NCBI RefSeq assembly: GCF_002631185.1
Contig: NZ_PDNU01000015.1
Location: forward strand, 112,334-176,333
Direction: 5' to 3'
Length of the DNA stretch: 64,000 nucleotides
From: Teichococcus rhizosphaerae
GTDB taxonomy: Bacteria; Pseudomonadota; Alphaproteobacteria; Acetobacterales; Acetobacteraceae
Within the stretch, counting starts at the first letter, position 1; each line of letters opens with the position of its first letter. The notes below the pieces were generated by a model, which saw nothing but the letters and a program-made list of their open reading frames with translations, did no database searches and was not told where the DNA came from. Below are positions 63,358-64,000 of the stretch, piece by piece. Both the position numbers and the translations under genes were made by a program.

Positions 63358-63933
63358 ATGCTGACCGACACGCCCGACAGCCTGCGCATCCCTGTCGCCG
63401 TCATCGCCGAGCGGCGGCCGGCCAACAGCCCCTGGGCCGACTGGTCCTGGCGCGTGGTGGAGGTGCTGGCGGAGGCCCCCGCCCTGCCGCCCTGGACGCT
63501 GCTGCGGCAGGAGGCGGGGCGCAGCCTGTTCCTGGCCGGCCATGCCGAGCTGGCGCTGCACCCGACCGACACCAGCAACTACAAGCACAATCTGGAGAGC
63601 GGCGCGCCGCGCCTGTGGGTGGTGCTGCGCCCCGCTTCCGGCGAGCCGGGCATGGCGCTGCACACAGTGACCGCCGATCCGGGCGAGGCGCATCTCTACG
63701 CCGATGTGGGCAACGACACGCTGGAAAGCCTGCCGCTGCCCGATTTCCTCCGCGCGCCGCTGGAGGAATACGTGGCGCGCCACCACCGCGAGCGCGGCTT
63801 CACCAAGCGCCGCCGCGACCGGGCGGACCCGGAGGCGCTGGCGCGCCGGAGGCCGGGCCGGACCGGGGATGACGGCCCCTATGGAAACGGCCCGGACGGC
63901 GATGGTCCGGATGGCGGGGGAGAGGGCGAATGA
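63358..63933 (+). CDS. DUF3305 domain protein
   Basis: A 191-residue protein of the DUF3305 family: 'IPVAVIAERRPANSPWADWSWRVVEVL', 'HPTDTSNYKHNLESGAPRLWVVLRP' and 'FLRAPLEEYVARHHRERGFTKRRRDRADPEAL' are family hallmarks. The C-terminal tail is Gly/Asp-rich and repetitive. DUF3305 is regularly followed by DUF3306, as here, within formate dehydrogenase clusters, and is thought to help assembly. ATGA-type overlap with the next gene. Confidence 0.85.
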   Translation: MLTDTPDSLRIPVAVIAERRPANSPWADWSWRVVEVLAEAPALPPWTLLRQEAGRSLFLAGHAELALHPTDTSNYKHNLESGAPRLWVVLRPASGEPGMALHTVTADPGEAHLYADVGNDTLESLPLPDFLRAPLEEYVARHHRERGFTKRRRDRADPEALARRRPGRTGDDGPYGNGPDGDGPDGGGEGE

Positions 63934-64000
63934 GCGGGGAGGGTTTCCTGGGCCGCTGGTCCCGCCGCAAGCGCGGCCTGGAGGCCGAGTCACTGGCGGA
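63930..64000 (+). CDS. DUF3306 domain protein, 5' end only
   Basis: The first 23 codons are visible, reading MSGEGFLGRWSRRKRGLEAE. 'FL.RWSRRK' is the signature start of DUF3306 proteins. Its ATG overlaps the stop of the DUF3305 gene. The rest lies beyond the window. Confidence 0.8.
   Translation, partial: MSGEGFLGRWSRRKRGLEAESLA

Overview
The window is a very GC-rich, densely coding chromosomal segment of an alphaproteobacterium. A PhyR/NepR/EcfG general stress response locus (known only from Alphaproteobacteria), the lptC-lptA-lptB-rpoN-hpf order, divergent fabI/pdxH, and the DUF3305/DUF3306/DUF6352/DUF6505 cluster found near formate dehydrogenase genes together suggest Rhodospirillales, probably Acetobacteraceae of the Roseomonas type. 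The genus is an inference. I see no rRNA, insertion sequence, prophage or CRISPR array. Nearly all genes look like native chromosome.

Layout. 0-5 kb: 3' part of aroC, four tiny hydrophilic proteins, fabI, pdxH and a kinase-like APH/ATPase fusion. 5-9.3 kb: universal stress protein, VOC protein, alpha/beta hydrolase and a CurA-type reductase. 9.3-15 kb: tRNA-Leu(CAG), ribonuclease D, lptCAB (LPS transport), rpoN and hpf. 15-22 kb: small secreted protein, chemoreceptor, rsmB, rpe, heparinase-like protein and a glycosyltransferase. 22-30 kb: PBP1A, an RTX/repeat protein, prfB, ung, an ArnT-like glycosyltransferase and a DedA protein. 30-37 kb: the general stress response locus, namely phyR divergent from ecfG1, then ecfG2-nepR-HWE kinase, surrounded by very small lipoproteins and membrane proteins, two of which have EcfG-type promoters. 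37-42.4 kb: MarR regulator, small membrane protein, MHS-type transporter and propionyl-CoA synthetase. 42.4-48.7 kb: a YejABEF-type peptide ABC transporter. 48.9-56.3 kb: second RTX/repeat protein, hisN-like phosphatase, cytochrome c, pheA, GST, DUF3830 protein and a glycerophosphodiesterase fused to RTX and a third repeat array. 56.4-58.8 kb: a second PBP1A-type protein coupled to a small histidine-kinase-like protein. 58.9-64 kb: formate dehydrogenase accessory cluster, running off the right edge.

The most distinctive features are three proteins that share one architecture: RTX calcium-binding repeats, then a 'SIERL'-type beta segment, then 5-6 copies of a strictly periodic module of 38-41 residues ending in EGR, then a short tail. 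Two of the three lie beside penicillin-binding protein genes. The second is the stress locus, with two EcfG-like sigma factors, an encoded 25-residue membrane microprotein and recognisable EcfG promoters. The third is a 175-residue orphan histidine-kinase H-box protein translationally coupled to a PBP gene.
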